The notes under the pieces are model-generated. The model had not been told where the DNA came from. It worked only from the letters and a program-made list of their open reading frames with translations, and did no database searches. A DNA stretch of 64,000 nt from Pseudophaeobacter sp. (GTDB taxonomy: Bacteria > Pseudomonadota > Alphaproteobacteria > Rhodobacterales > Rhodobacteraceae), in contig JALUXC010000024.1 of the NCBI GenBank assembly GCA_027019165.1, positions 601,724-665,723 of the forward strand. Reading direction: 5' to 3'. The position numbers were made by a program, and so were the translations under genes. The stretch's first letter is position 1; the number at the start of each line of letters is the position of its first letter. Below, one piece after another: positions 43,098 through 52,255 of the stretch.

Positions 43098-43352
43098 GCG
43101 CGCCCCCCGAACTGGCAGCGGCGCCGGGGAAAGCGCCCAGCAGACGACTGAAACGGTGCCCCGGAAATTCTGCCAGAACTTGCGAATTCTCCTGCAAGCC
43201 TAGCTACTTGGCGACAGCGGGCTATGCCGCGTCGCAATTAGACTAAAAGTGTCTCCATTTTGCCTGCGCCATTAATCCCCTTTTGAGACTCCAGTGCGAC
43301 CCTGAACGCCAGTCTTGGATTTGAGTCATTTGGATTAAGGGAAACACGGACC

Positions 43353-44654
43353 ATGAATTCTGTATTCAGCATCAACAGCTATTCCACCCTCTTTGCGGAA
43401 ACGCGCACACCGGACGAGGCGGTTTCTGCAGAAACCACAGCCACCGATTGGACCAAGGAGACCAGCGCCAAAACCCTTCTGGAAGAAAGCCTGAAGATCC
43501 AAAAGGATGAGATCAAGGCTTCACGCGACGATTTGCAGTCCAACCTGAAACGCTTTGAAAACAATCTGCGCGCCATCGCACACAAGCTCAGAACCACAGA
43601 AATGCAAAAGGCGCTCGCCACACTGCAACAGGACAGCGACCAGTCCAGCAACCTCAAGCTTTTGATGATCTCGGGCGAAGGCGATATCCATGCCTTCTTT
43701 GCTCCAAAATCGGGCGCCGTAAATGCCGGCTCCGGCAACGACGCGGTGGCTTTTGCTGGCCGGGTGATCAAGGGCGTTGAAACCGGTGACGGATCGGACG
43801 CCGTAAGCCTGACGGGCGAGGTGGTGGAGGACGTGCACACCGACAGGCAGCACCGCGGCACAGAGGTGGCCATCTCCAAGTCTGGAGGCCTGCGGATGAC
43901 CGATTACTATGACTATTATTCGTCCGCCGATTCTCTGGCGATATCGGCACAGAAAATCCGCAAAATATCCACCGGTGGCGGCAATGATGCGGTCGCTCTG
44001 AATGCCGGAACGGTCACGGGTGTCGATACCGGTACGGGCGATGACGCCCTCAGCATCTCGGCCCGCCACGTTTCTCAGGTGGACACCGGCGATGGCAATG
44101 ACAGCGTTGCAATTCGCGCAGGATTGATATCGCGGCTTCGCACGGGATCAGGCGATGATGTTGTGACCCTGAACGCCACTGCCCTGGAAGGCGTCGAGAC
44201 CGGCGACGGAAATGATGTGGTGAATGTGGTGCTGAATGATCAAGCGGGAGACGGGCTGAGCCGTGCGCTCATCGCCGACCTGCAAACAGGAAGCGGTGAT
44301 GACTCGATTTCTTTGACGGCGCAGGGGCATGTCACCTTCAGCGCCGGGTCAGGCGATGATACGGTTCAGTTGTCAAAAGGCAGCTTTGCAATGGCGTTGA
44401 AGGATGGTGCAGCCGAAGGCAATGACGTGGTCACCCTGTCGGACGGCGCGGATCTGGCCCTCATGGTCTCAGCCGAAAAAGCCGCCAGCGCCTCCTTCGT
44501 CAAGAAAGACGATACGATGCTCATCAGCTTTGGCGATGGCAGCTCGGTGACGGTCAAGGGGCTGTCAAACGGCGGGACGGTCGCCCTGGCCCTACCGAGC
44601 GGTACGATCGACACGATCTTGAAACAAGCCCAACCGGTCGACCTGCGCATGTAA
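43353..44654 (+). CDS. RTX-like repeat protein with 19-residue period
   Basis: A 433-residue acidic protein of unknown function. Residues 30-105 are a charged coiled-coil-like region. Residues about 125-345 carry repeats of the form xVxxVxTGdGnDxVxLxA, for example GTVTGVDTGTGDDALSISA, RHVSQVDTGDGNDSVAIRA and GLISRLRTGSGDDVVTLNA. That is one GxGxD calcium-type turn per 19 residues instead of one per nine. A YYDYYS insertion interrupts repeats near residue 190. There is no signal peptide and the C terminus is not an obvious type I signal. The repeat design resembles the giant RTX protein 12 kb downstream. Likely Ca2+-binding beta-roll; secretion unproven. Confidence 0.75.
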   Translation: MNSVFSINSYSTLFAETRTPDEAVSAETTATDWTKETSAKTLLEESLKIQKDEIKASRDDLQSNLKRFENNLRAIAHKLRTTEMQKALATLQQDSDQSSNLKLLMISGEGDIHAFFAPKSGAVNAGSGNDAVAFAGRVIKGVETGDGSDAVSLTGEVVEDVHTDRQHRGTEVAISKSGGLRMTDYYDYYSSADSLAISAQKIRKISTGGGNDAVALNAGTVTGVDTGTGDDALSISARHVSQVDTGDGNDSVAIRAGLISRLRTGSGDDVVTLNATALEGVETGDGNDVVNVVLNDQAGDGLSRALIADLQTGSGDDSISLTAQGHVTFSAGSGDDTVQLSKGSFAMALKDGAAEGNDVVTLSDGADLALMVSAEKAASASFVKKDDTMLISFGDGSSVTVKGLSNGGTVALALPSGTIDTILKQAQPVDLRM

Positions 44655-44658
44655 GAGA

Positions 44659-45114
44659 TCACATGCCGGGCAGCTTGGGGTCGAGGAGCGCCTGCAATCG
44701 GCGCGCCGCGTCCATCGCCAGTTTGTGGGTCATCTTCTTGCGCCGTGCCGCCGCCAGCTTCTCTTCCGGCCCCATGCGGACAATCTCGCCGTAGTAGGCA
44801 TCCGCGATGATCAGCCCGGTTTCATCGGGCAGGATCTCCACCGGAAATTCGGTATCCACCGCCCAGAAATAGCGGTCACACCATTCCAGATACCCGTGCC
44901 ATTTGCTGTCGGACTGGAAATCGGCGCGGCTGGATTTGCACTCGATCACCCAGATCTCTCCCTTTGGCCCCAGCGCCATCAGATCGACGCGCAGGCCGCG
45001 CGTGGGCACGAATTCCTCGACTGAGACGAAGCCGAGCGAGCGCAAATAGCGCGCCACACCGCGGGCAAGCCTTTGCCCCGGCTGAAACCCTGCCAAGTCA
45101 TGATCCTCTGCCAT
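44659..45114 (-). CDS. mmcB: MmcB-family DNA repair protein
   Basis: A 151-residue PD-(D/E)xK-fold-like protein: LARGVARYLRSLGF at the N terminus, the active-site-type pattern RVDLMALGPKGEIWVIECKSS (Asp...Glu-x-Lys, residues about 38-58), DSKWHGYLEWCDRYFWAV, and an alanine/arginine-rich C-terminal helix. Caulobacter MmcB is an SOS-induced factor protecting from mitomycin C. Here the ATG at 45114 lies 13 bases from a perfect GTTC-N7-GTTC LexA box, which independently supports SOS control. It converges with the RTX-like gene with only four bases between stops. Confidence 0.92.
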   Translation of the reverse strand: MAEDHDLAGFQPGQRLARGVARYLRSLGFVSVEEFVPTRGLRVDLMALGPKGEIWVIECKSSRADFQSDSKWHGYLEWCDRYFWAVDTEFPVEILPDETGLIIADAYYGEIVRMGPEEKLAAARRKKMTHKLAMDAARRLQALLDPKLPGM

Positions 45115-45126
45115 GGCACAAGGTGT

Positions 45127-45141
45127 GAACAATCCGGGAAC
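45127..45141 (-). promoter_or_regulatory. LexA (SOS) box upstream of mmcB
   Basis: On the minus strand the sequence reads GTTC-CCGGATT-GTTC, an exact match to the alphaproteobacterial LexA consensus GTTC-N7-GTTC, 13 bases upstream of the mmcB start codon. Confidence 0.85.
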
Positions 45142-45414
45142 AAAATACAAGAGCCGCGCGGCTTATAAAACTCAACGCAGTTGCCTCTTGCCCCGCTCCC
45201 ACCCAGACACTACCTAAGGGGTCGGCGGGTTCTGCCCTTCTCGTGACCGGTAGCATTCCGGTGGCCTTAAGCAATTCCGAGGGAGCTGGCTCTGTTCGGA
45301 TCCTGGTCCGTTTACCTGGCGCCCACCTGTACATACAGGTCCTCGGGAATCAAAACCGCACGGTTGCCTGGTGGTCCCGCCACTTTTGCCGCTCGACGCA
45401 TCCAGCCTGTCCCA
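45142..45414. other. 273-bp gap between mmcB and the Imm11-like gene
   Basis: No gene is supported. It holds the distal mmcB promoter region and the 3' flank of the immunity gene. Several short minus- and plus-strand frames have no protein-like features. Confidence 0.4.
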
Positions 45415-46071
45415 TCAACTGTCAGAGACACCCACCGGGTAGAACTCCATGCCCACGCAGCCGCTGGCTTCGGCCAGCGCCTTGAACTCACTGGTGCACA
45501 GGACCTCCCTGGAGCGTTTATCACGCCAGAGCATCGCCCCTTTCAGCGCGGATCTATGCACCCGGCTTTTGGGGAGCAGTCCCGGAATGGTGGATCCGTC
45601 GGCAAAGGAAATGGTTTGGGTCTCACTGTTCTCCACATCCAGGGAGTCCTTTTTCTGCCGCACCGTGACGAAGAAATACTGAGGGGACTCAATCACGCGG
45701 TCATGGCGCAGATCGTATAGCCGGGATACGGGCACAAAACTGCACAGTTCGGGATCTGCCGCAACGATGGCCTCCATCAGCTCCCGCCGGACTGCGGGGA
45801 AGCCCGTTTCAGTTCGCTTGAACTCGCCCAAGACATCGGGCAGGTCCTGAACTATCGGGTTGATGAGGGTCCAGTGATTGGCAAAGTTGCGCTTTGCTGC
45901 TTCATCAAATTCGCCCGCATCAATTTGCCGAATACGTTCTGTCCACATACCTTCCAGCCATGGTCTGGGAGGTTTCCCTGCCGTTGGCGAGAACTTAAAG
46001 GTCACGCACCGCTTGTCCCCAATTTCCAAAATGGGCCGATAGCAAAGCAATTCATTGTTATCAGAAGCCAT
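45415..46071 (-). CDS. Imm11-like immunity protein (DUF1629 type)
   Basis: A 218-residue soluble protein. The C-terminal half matches the Imm11 pattern: QYFFVTVRQKKDSLDVENSE (the strand-plus-LD motif), then RSALKGAMLWRDKRSREVLCTSEFKALAEASGCVGMEFYPV, where a W-D residue pair is followed by a 'vSe.fk.a.e..g..G..f.pV' ending. Imm11 proteins neutralise polymorphic toxins. No intact toxin gene lies beside it; a short toxin-like C-terminal remnant is immediately upstream (46121-46228). The ATG at 46071 is chosen because the family starts near there; the frame is open to 46119. Confidence 0.65.
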   Translation of the reverse strand: MASDNNELLCYRPILEIGDKRCVTFKFSPTAGKPPRPWLEGMWTERIRQIDAGEFDEAAKRNFANHWTLINPIVQDLPDVLGEFKRTETGFPAVRRELMEAIVAADPELCSFVPVSRLYDLRHDRVIESPQYFFVTVRQKKDSLDVENSETQTISFADGSTIPGLLPKSRVHRSALKGAMLWRDKRSREVLCTSEFKALAEASGCVGMEFYPVGVSDS

Positions 46072-46120
46072 ATCAAGTCCTTCAATTCTGCGTTGCCGAC
46101 CCGCCGTGCCCCACCGCACT

Positions 46121-46228
46121 CTACTCTTTCCGCAAACAATCCAAATACCGCGGGGCGAAGACCTTGATGTACCCTTTGGGGCAAGAGAACGTTTTGAACG
46201 CCTCCCGCTCTGCGCTCAAAATGGGCGT
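46121..46228 (-). pseudogene. remnant of a toxin C terminus
   Basis: In one minus-strand frame, about 35 codons between two stops read as a plausible protein end, including EAFKTFSCPKGYIKVFAPRYLDCLRKE before a TAG. A GYIKVFAPRYLDC-type ending resembles the last residues of polymorphic toxins that precede Imm11 genes. The stop is 50 bases upstream of the Imm11-like start. There is no start codon or upstream continuation, so I read it as the surviving 3' end of a deleted toxin gene. This rests on pattern memory, not a search. Confidence 0.4.
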
Positions 46229-46342
46229 TCAACACCCAGCAAGCAGGATCAGTACGCCCCCGAAGCAAAACGCTAACTGCACTGTGCACTCCTTACGGAA
46301 GTATCAGGACCTGCGTCCGCTGTTCCTAAGCGAAACAAGCAT

Positions 46343-47338
46343 TCATCTGGACATCTGCTGCATATCCAAGACGTGGAAATCGTCTGAAAGCCACGAAAAC
46401 CGGGCCAGCGCGGGTTCAATTGTCTGGTTCTGTATCAGGTGACGCATGGTTTGAGACACGTCCCGCGGTATGCTGTCGGCCCAATCAGAGCTGGAGAAGA
46501 GCGAAATGGTGCGGGAGGCGCTGCCGAAGGGGAGCGGATGAGCCTCGATCTGATCATGGAAGCGCGCGGCTCTCATCAAGCCGAGGGGCGTCGTGATGGC
46601 CCAGCCGACACGCCTGGCCACCATGGCCATCAATGCAAGATGCGATCCCATCTCGAACCGACTTTCAAAGCTGATGTCGTGTTGTCCGAGATGTGTTTCG
46701 ATCTGTTGCGAAATCAGTTGCTCGGCCGCATAGCGCAGGAATGGCAGCGTGCGTAGGCGGTCGATATCAGCCTGTGATGTCCCTGAGGCTGCCGTCTGGA
46801 TGAAGCCTTTTGGCGCAACCAGGATGAATGGATCCTTGACCAGAGGAAACTCGATCGTACCATCGGGCGAAGAGCCGTCGCTGGCTGCAACAGCGATATG
46901 CAACTCTCTCGCCGCCATGGCCCGGAGGATATCATGGCTGGGGGCAGTGACCATCTTGAACCGGCATTTGGTGAGGCTGTCTGCGAGAATGGATACCAGT
47001 CTGGGGGTCAGATCATTGTCAAAATCATCAATGAGCCCCATCGTGAGCGCCGGAAGATGGCTCAGGTCGACCACTGTCAGTTCGCTCTGTGCCAAGCGCA
47101 GCTCGGACAAGACAATTTCTGTCCGGGCCAGAAAGGTCTGCCCGGCCGGGGTCAAGACCATGGGGCGACGACCGTGATCCACTAGATCCGCAGCGAGTGC
47201 CTTTTCCAGATTGCGCAGCTGCTGGCTCACCGCTGGCTGGCTCAGCCCGGTGATCTCAGCCGTTTGCGCGACGGATCCGGTCCTGGCCAGGGCCTCAAAT
47301 ACCTCCAGCCCCCGCAGGGTGACGCCCTTCATCAACAT
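46343..47338 (-). CDS. LysR-family transcriptional regulator
   Basis: A 331-residue LTTR. The N-terminal winged helix is clear: LRGLEVFEALARTGSVAQTAEITGLSQPAVSQQLRNLEKALAADLVDHGRRPMVLTPAGQ (residues about 8-67). An effector-binding domain follows (LPALTMGLIDDFDNDLTPRLVSILAD, DPFILVAPKGF, GVGWAITTPLGLM-like RRVGWAITTPLGL). The start ATG has GGAG seven bases upstream. LTTRs are usually divergent from their targets; the plus strand upstream here has no gene, so its target is not evident. Confidence 0.92.
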   Translation of the reverse strand: MLMKGVTLRGLEVFEALARTGSVAQTAEITGLSQPAVSQQLRNLEKALAADLVDHGRRPMVLTPAGQTFLARTEIVLSELRLAQSELTVVDLSHLPALTMGLIDDFDNDLTPRLVSILADSLTKCRFKMVTAPSHDILRAMAARELHIAVAASDGSSPDGTIEFPLVKDPFILVAPKGFIQTAASGTSQADIDRLRTLPFLRYAAEQLISQQIETHLGQHDISFESRFEMGSHLALMAMVARRVGWAITTPLGLMRAARFHDQIEAHPLPFGSASRTISLFSSSDWADSIPRDVSQTMRHLIQNQTIEPALARFSWLSDDFHVLDMQQMSR

Positions 47339-47534
47339 GAATTCGCTCCGAAAAATGCCAGTCCTTTGTCTGCGAGCAACTGCCGCAAGGTCAAGGGGGC
47401 GAATGAAGTAGTTTTTCCCATGTCCCGAAACACCGGGACAAAACGGGCGCGATACAGCGCCTGTGCCAAATTATGTGTCGTGTTCGGATCCGTCAGGTGC
47501 CATCCCATTGCCGCCGTGGAGGAATGGCCGGCGA

Positions 47535-47843
47535 CTAACCGCAGGCGCGGGCGGCGGTTTCACCAAAGGCCTTGTAGCGCTCCCAAAGGCGTTCATCACT
47601 GCGGCGGTCGGATTGACGCACCACCTGTGCCTGATGCGGGTCGGCAAACCACTTGGAGACCTTGACCATCTCTGCAGGTGTCAGGCGCTGGTCGGCAACG
47701 GCCTGGATACAGCTGCACAGACCAGCCTTGTTGTAGGCCCGCTCTGTTTTTCGGCAGGCCTGTTCGATCACGCCAGCTTGGGCGGCGGGCAGGTTGACGG
47801 CCCAAATGGCCGCAGCACAAAGAAAAGAGGTCACAAAACGCAT
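47535..47843 (-). CDS. small exported protein (annotated 'arginine transporter' in relatives)
   Basis: A 102-residue periplasmic protein. The signal peptide (RFVTSFLCAAAIWAVNLPAAQA, cleavage near AQA-G) is followed by a compact helical domain with three or four cysteines (CRKTERAYNKAGLCSCIQAVAD) and a basic helix (RRSDERLWERYKAFGETAARACG). Roseobacter genomes carry this short protein, sometimes labelled arginine transporter, but nothing in it suggests a transporter; I treat it as function unknown. ATG 47843 is chosen because it begins the signal peptide. Confidence 0.75.
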   Translation of the reverse strand: MRFVTSFLCAAAIWAVNLPAAQAGVIEQACRKTERAYNKAGLCSCIQAVADQRLTPAEMVKVSKWFADPHQAQVVRQSDRRSDERLWERYKAFGETAARACG

Positions 47844-48095
47844 CAGGATTGTCCCGTCCACTGATCTGAAGAAAACCCGCTGGCAGGCGGCTGGATGGGA
47901 CTATGCCGCAGGCCGGGCGGGCTTTCAATCGTGGTTAAGCGCAGATGAAGAATGCGCGGGAATCTGCCACAGGCCCGCCCGATGTGACCTTACCCGGACG
48001 CAAGGCCGATCCGCGCCTGCCCGCCCCCCCCCGCAGACGCAATGCGCCCGCCCAGTCAGGCGCGGCCCTTGGTTAGAGGGGCTTATCAGGCCCCA
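47844..48095. other. 252-bp gap
   Basis: No gene seen. It contains the upstream region of the small exported protein and the 3' flank of the 454-aa gene. C-rich runs near 48020 are noted without interpretation. Confidence 0.4.
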
Positions 48096-49460
48096 CTACA
48101 CGCCGTCGTCAGGCCGGGTCCGGGGGCGCAGGGAGGTTTTGACCTGAGTTTGGGGCAGTCCTTCCCTCATAAAGAGCGACCGGATATCGTTCACGTAAGT
48201 TATGGTGTTTTCAAACCGAGCACGTGCGCCCAAATTATCACCAGAAACGACCCAAAAGCAGCTTGCAACACTGCTCCAGATTGCAGTTTTTCGAAGAAGA
48301 CTGAGGTATTTGGCCCTTTCAGCACTTGAGAGTTTTGCAATATCTTGCTTGAGGAGGCCGAGTTTACTTTCCAGCTCCGCCACCTTGGCGTTCAGCCTGC
48401 CGATCTCTTCGCGCATGTCTTGCTCGGTTTCAGGGCTGATATTGTCCGGCTGCTGAATACCGGCAAGCCGATCCGCAATGGCGTTCATCAGCGCGGGCAT
48501 GTCCTGCAAAGGGGAAAGCGCCCCAGGCAGGGCATTGGCGCCGGTATCGGCGTGGTACTGCTCAATCGCACCAGAGATTTGCACCGCCAGCCCCTGCAGG
48601 CTTGCAGTGGCAATGATCCGGTTCTGAATCAGGGGGCGGAGGGTGTTGGGTTCATAAGCGGGAAAGCGTGGCTCTTTTGGGAGCTGCTGCTCAAACTCAC
48701 CTTTGATCCGCTCGATCTCCTCCGCGACGGCTTCGGGGCCTAGGCGCCATGTTGAATCATCAATCTGACTCAGCCTGCATTGGAATTCCCACGGCATGGG
48801 GGTCCCTCGAGCGAAGCGGTCATACCAATCACTCCAAAATCTCCACCCTCCGCGTCCTCGCCAAAAGGCCTCTATTACTGACGTCACTTCAACTGGATAG
48901 TAGGTTTCACGCGTCTCTGTATCGTGCTCACCTTCGTAAATGGTATCGCAGATCCCATCAAACGGATGAGCGGGGTTGACATATAAGTCCAAGTCTTCAA
49001 ACAGCTCATTGAAGTGTGTTCCAGAGCACTTAGTGTCGGATGCCAATTCAAGGGCTTCGGAGAGCAGTTTTCTGTCGACTTGGTTCGGAGGCTGTTTAAG
49101 TGACGTAAGTAGGTTGCATAGAGCGGATTTTACCTTGTGTTGAAACGCCGCAGTTGGTTGTGCCTCGACTAACAACTGATTAGATTCTTCCAGCTGACGT
49201 ATGGCCGCTTTTCCTTCTACTAGTGCAAACGCGGCCGTGGTTAGGCCTCGCAACACAGCAAGGGCCAAGAAAGAAAGGTCGTTTGCACTCCAGTCGTCAT
49301 TCAAGAAGTCTGGGTGATAGTCAGGGTTCAAAGCATCCAGAGACTTGAATATCGCGCGCCAAACTAGCTGTTGTTCGACATTGCCCGGTGCCGGGCTTAC
49401 CAAATTGTCGATAGTGGCGTCGGGCAAGTACTGTCTTTCGTTAGTGTCAGTCTTTTCCAA
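48096..49460 (-). CDS. 454-aa protein of unknown function
   Basis: No family recognised. Features: an N-terminal helical region (VWRAIFKSLDALNPDYHP, then LSFLALAVLRGLTTAAFALVEGKAAIRQLEESNQLL) and a central Trp-rich block (VIEAFWRGRGGWRFWSDWYDRF, then PWEFQCRLSQIDDSTWRLGPEAVAEEIERIKGEFEQ, residues about 190-255). A heptad-like coiled coil lies near 335-375 (DMREEIGRLNAKVAELESKLGLLKQDIAKL), followed by a possible membrane-proximal segment and a basic tail. The TTG start has AAGGAA ten bases upstream. It lies in the accessory patch next to two orphan Imm11-like genes and has lower GC than lepA. Confidence 0.6.
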   Translation of the reverse strand: MEKTDTNERQYLPDATIDNLVSPAPGNVEQQLVWRAIFKSLDALNPDYHPDFLNDDWSANDLSFLALAVLRGLTTAAFALVEGKAAIRQLEESNQLLVEAQPTAAFQHKVKSALCNLLTSLKQPPNQVDRKLLSEALELASDTKCSGTHFNELFEDLDLYVNPAHPFDGICDTIYEGEHDTETRETYYPVEVTSVIEAFWRGRGGWRFWSDWYDRFARGTPMPWEFQCRLSQIDDSTWRLGPEAVAEEIERIKGEFEQQLPKEPRFPAYEPNTLRPLIQNRIIATASLQGLAVQISGAIEQYHADTGANALPGALSPLQDMPALMNAIADRLAGIQQPDNISPETEQDMREEIGRLNAKVAELESKLGLLKQDIAKLSSAERAKYLSLLRKTAIWSSVASCFWVVSGDNLGARARFENTITYVNDIRSLFMREGLPQTQVKTSLRPRTRPDDGV

Positions 49461-49544
49461 TTTGTGATTTCCTTCAAAGAAAAGGCAGTCGGTCGCCTTA
49501 CGCCCGCTTGACCAAACTCAAAATCCGAACCATATCCCCAAACC

Positions 49545-51344
49545 ATGACAGAGCTCTCCAAGATCCGCAATTTCTCCATCGTCGCCCATATCGACCATGG
49601 CAAATCCACCCTCGCTGACCGGCTCATCCAGGAGACCGGCACCGTCGAGACGCGCGATATGAAAGAGCAGCTTTTGGACTCGATGGATATCGAGCGTGAG
49701 CGAGGGATCACCATCAAGGCCAACACCGTCCGCATCGACTACCAGGCCGACGATGGGGAGACCTATGTTCTCAATCTCATCGACACCCCCGGCCACGTGG
49801 ATTTTGCCTATGAGGTCTCCCGCTCCATGCGCGCGGTTGAGGGCTCGCTCTTGGTGGTGGATTCAACGCAAGGGGTCGAGGCGCAGACGCTGGCGAATGT
49901 CTATCAGGCGATCGAGGCGGATCATGAGATCGTGCCGGTGCTGAACAAGATCGACCTGCCTGCCTCCGACTGTGACCGCGTGGCGGAGCAGATCGAGGAT
50001 GTGATCGGCATTGATGCGACCGACGCCATTCAGGTTTCGGCCAAGACGGGACAAGGCATTCACGAGACGCTGGAGGCCATTGTCAAGCAGCTTCCCGCGC
50101 CCGAAGGGACCCGCGATGCACCGCTCAAGGCGATGCTGGTGGACAGCTGGTATGATGCCTACCTCGGCGTGATCGTTCTGGTGCGCATAATGGATGGCGT
50201 CCTGAAAAAGGGCATGCGGGTCAAGTTCATGTCGAACGACACCCTGCACCATGTGGATCGGATCGGCGTTTTCCGCCCCGCCATGCAGGTGGTGGATGAA
50301 CTCGGCCCGGGTGAGATCGGCTTCCTCACCGCCTCGATCAAGCAGGTGCGCGACACGCGTGTTGGTGACACCATCACCAATGACCGGAACGGCTGCGAGG
50401 TCGCTCTGCCGGGCTTCAAACCGGCGCAACCGGTGGTGTTCTGCGGTCTCTTCCCGGTGGACAGCGCCGAATTTGAGGACCTGCGCGATGCCATCGACAA
50501 GCTGGCCTTGAATGATGCGTCGTTTAGTTTCGAGATGGAGACTTCGGCGGCGCTGGGCTTTGGTTTCCGCTGCGGCTTCCTGGGCCTGTTGCACCTTGAG
50601 GTGATCCGCGACCGGATCGAACGCGAATACAATATCGAGCTGATCACCACGGCGCCCAGCGTGATCTACCACGTCTACATGAAAGACGGCGAGCAGATCG
50701 ACCTGCACAACCCTGCCGACATGCCCGACATGTCAAAGGTGGACCATATCGAGGAACCCCGCATCAAGGCGACCATTCTGGTGCCCGATGAATACCTTGG
50801 CGATGTGCTGAAGCTGTGCCAGGACCGCCGCGGCATTCAGGAGGATCTCACTTATGCGGGCACCCGTGCCATGGTGGTCTACGATCTGCCGCTCAATGAG
50901 GTGGTCTTTGACTTCTACGACCGGCTGAAATCGGTGACCAAGGGCTATGCCTCGTTTGACTATCACCTTACCGGCTACCGCGAGGACAATCTGGTGAAGA
51001 TGTCGGTGCTGGTGAACGATGAACCCGTCGATGCGCTGTCGATGATGGTGCACCGGGACCGCGCCGAGATGCGCGGCCGTGCCATGTGCGAAAAGCTGAA
51101 GGACCTGATCCCGCGCCACATGTTCAAGATCCCGATCCAGGCGGCCATCGGCGGCAAGGTGATCGCGCGCGAGACGCTGTCTGCCCTGCGCAAGGACGTG
51201 ACCGCGAAATGCTACGGCGGCGACGCCACCCGAAAGCGCAAGCTTCTGGAAAAGCAGAAAGCGGGCAAGAAGAAGATGCGCCAGTTCGGCAAGGTCGACA
51301 TCCCGCAAGAGGCGTTCATCTCTGCGCTGAAGATGGATAGCTGA
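49545..51344 (+). CDS. lepA: elongation factor 4 (LepA)
   Basis: A ribosomal back-translocase GTPase of 599 residues. It has all G motifs: [15 protein letters not shown] (G1, near residue 14), [12 protein letters not shown] (G3), NKIDLPASD (G4). The EF-4-specific C-terminal domain includes [21 protein letters not shown] and [41 protein letters not shown]. It is a full-length, housekeeping gene embedded between accessory genes, probably the chromosomal anchor of the patch. No strong ribosome-binding site is seen before the ATG. Confidence 0.97.
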   Translation: MTELSKIRNFSIVAHIDHGKSTLADRLIQETGTVETRDMKEQLLDSMDIERERGITIKANTVRIDYQADDGETYVLNLIDTPGHVDFAYEVSRSMRAVEGSLLVVDSTQGVEAQTLANVYQAIEADHEIVPVLNKIDLPASDCDRVAEQIEDVIGIDATDAIQVSAKTGQGIHETLEAIVKQLPAPEGTRDAPLKAMLVDSWYDAYLGVIVLVRIMDGVLKKGMRVKFMSNDTLHHVDRIGVFRPAMQVVDELGPGEIGFLTASIKQVRDTRVGDTITNDRNGCEVALPGFKPAQPVVFCGLFPVDSAEFEDLRDAIDKLALNDASFSFEMETSAALGFGFRCGFLGLLHLEVIRDRIEREYNIELITTAPSVIYHVYMKDGEQIDLHNPADMPDMSKVDHIEEPRIKATILVPDEYLGDVLKLCQDRRGIQEDLTYAGTRAMVVYDLPLNEVVFDFYDRLKSVTKGYASFDYHLTGYREDNLVKMSVLVNDEPVDALSMMVHRDRAEMRGRAMCEKLKDLIPRHMFKIPIQAAIGGKVIARETLSALRKDVTAKCYGGDATRKRKLLEKQKAGKKKMRQFGKVDIPQEAFISALKMDS

Positions 51345-51451
51345 CCCAAGTCTGTTTCGCGCTCAGGTTGCTCAAAACGCCTTGACCACGTCATGCGGAT
51401 GACGTTCTTTGCCGTGCCCTCATATTTGGCGGGGCATCCCGGTTGTTTGGG

Positions 51452-52255
51452 ATGGGCAAGGGAGGCAAGGTATTGAGCCAACAGGAAATGAGCCGAAAGG
51501 TCGGCGGTACCACCTATCACCGCGAGGTGCCGGATGGCCGCCTGCTGCGCGAAGCGGCGATCTACGTGATGTACTCCAATTCTTTGCAGGAGTTTTTGAG
51601 TTTGGAGAGGGTTGAAAACATCAAAAGGTTCTCACCTCACCTTGACGGTTGGCGCGATCTTGGCCCTCATCGCAAATTGCAGGACATGCCAAAGATCCCA
51701 TTCTGGCATTACGAGATTTTTGAAACGGATGCCGCCGGCGTTCAGGCCTCGCGCACAGATTACCTCATCACCGATGATCGGGCCGATTGGTTGACGGATA
51801 TCTTCTGCTGGACGCCCTTCACCGTGGTTCGGGAAAAGGTGCGCGACTTTCTGGAAGATACCGATCCGGGCGGCAATGCCTTCTTTCCGGTGAAGATATT
51901 CACCAAGGAGTCACGAGAAGAGCTGCCCGGTCAGTACTTCAACTGGCTGCCAAAGCGCCGCCTGTTCCCATCTATTGATCTGGTTCCGCAATCGGATGTG
52001 GTCGTGCGCAAGCCCTATGGGAGTGATTTCGGGGGCCGAAAAGTCGCATCAGAGTTTCAGTTCAATACCGAGTTGAAGCACTTCGCCAAGGAACTTCCCT
52101 CCTTCGGGATCAATTTCGGATTTCAGGCCGCCTTCAACGCAGACCTTTTCAAGGCGCTGAAGGCGGAGAAATTCACCGGCCTGGTGGAGCGAAAGCACTG
52201 CGACCCCAACAAGCGCGACAACAAGCATTGGAATGTTGATCACATCTTTCTGTGA
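51452..52255 (+). CDS. second Imm11-like immunity protein
   Basis: A soluble protein of about 267 residues. The pattern VREKVRDFLEDTDPGGNAFFPVKIF followed by a long strand region and FGFQAAFNADLFKALKAEKFTGLVERK matches the Imm11/DUF1629 layout ('l.pg...FfPv.i', then 'fna.lf.alk...ftGl'). It is not closely similar to the Imm11-like gene at 45.4 kb. No toxin gene is adjacent; the 107 bases before it carry a degenerate toxin-end-like stretch. ATG 51452 is preferred; TTG and ATG codons slightly downstream (near 51473 and 51488) are alternatives. Confidence 0.6.
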   Translation: MGKGGKVLSQQEMSRKVGGTTYHREVPDGRLLREAAIYVMYSNSLQEFLSLERVENIKRFSPHLDGWRDLGPHRKLQDMPKIPFWHYEIFETDAAGVQASRTDYLITDDRADWLTDIFCWTPFTVVREKVRDFLEDTDPGGNAFFPVKIFTKESREELPGQYFNWLPKRRLFPSIDLVPQSDVVVRKPYGSDFGGRKVASEFQFNTELKHFAKELPSFGINFGFQAAFNADLFKALKAEKFTGLVERKHCDPNKRDNKHWNVDHIFL

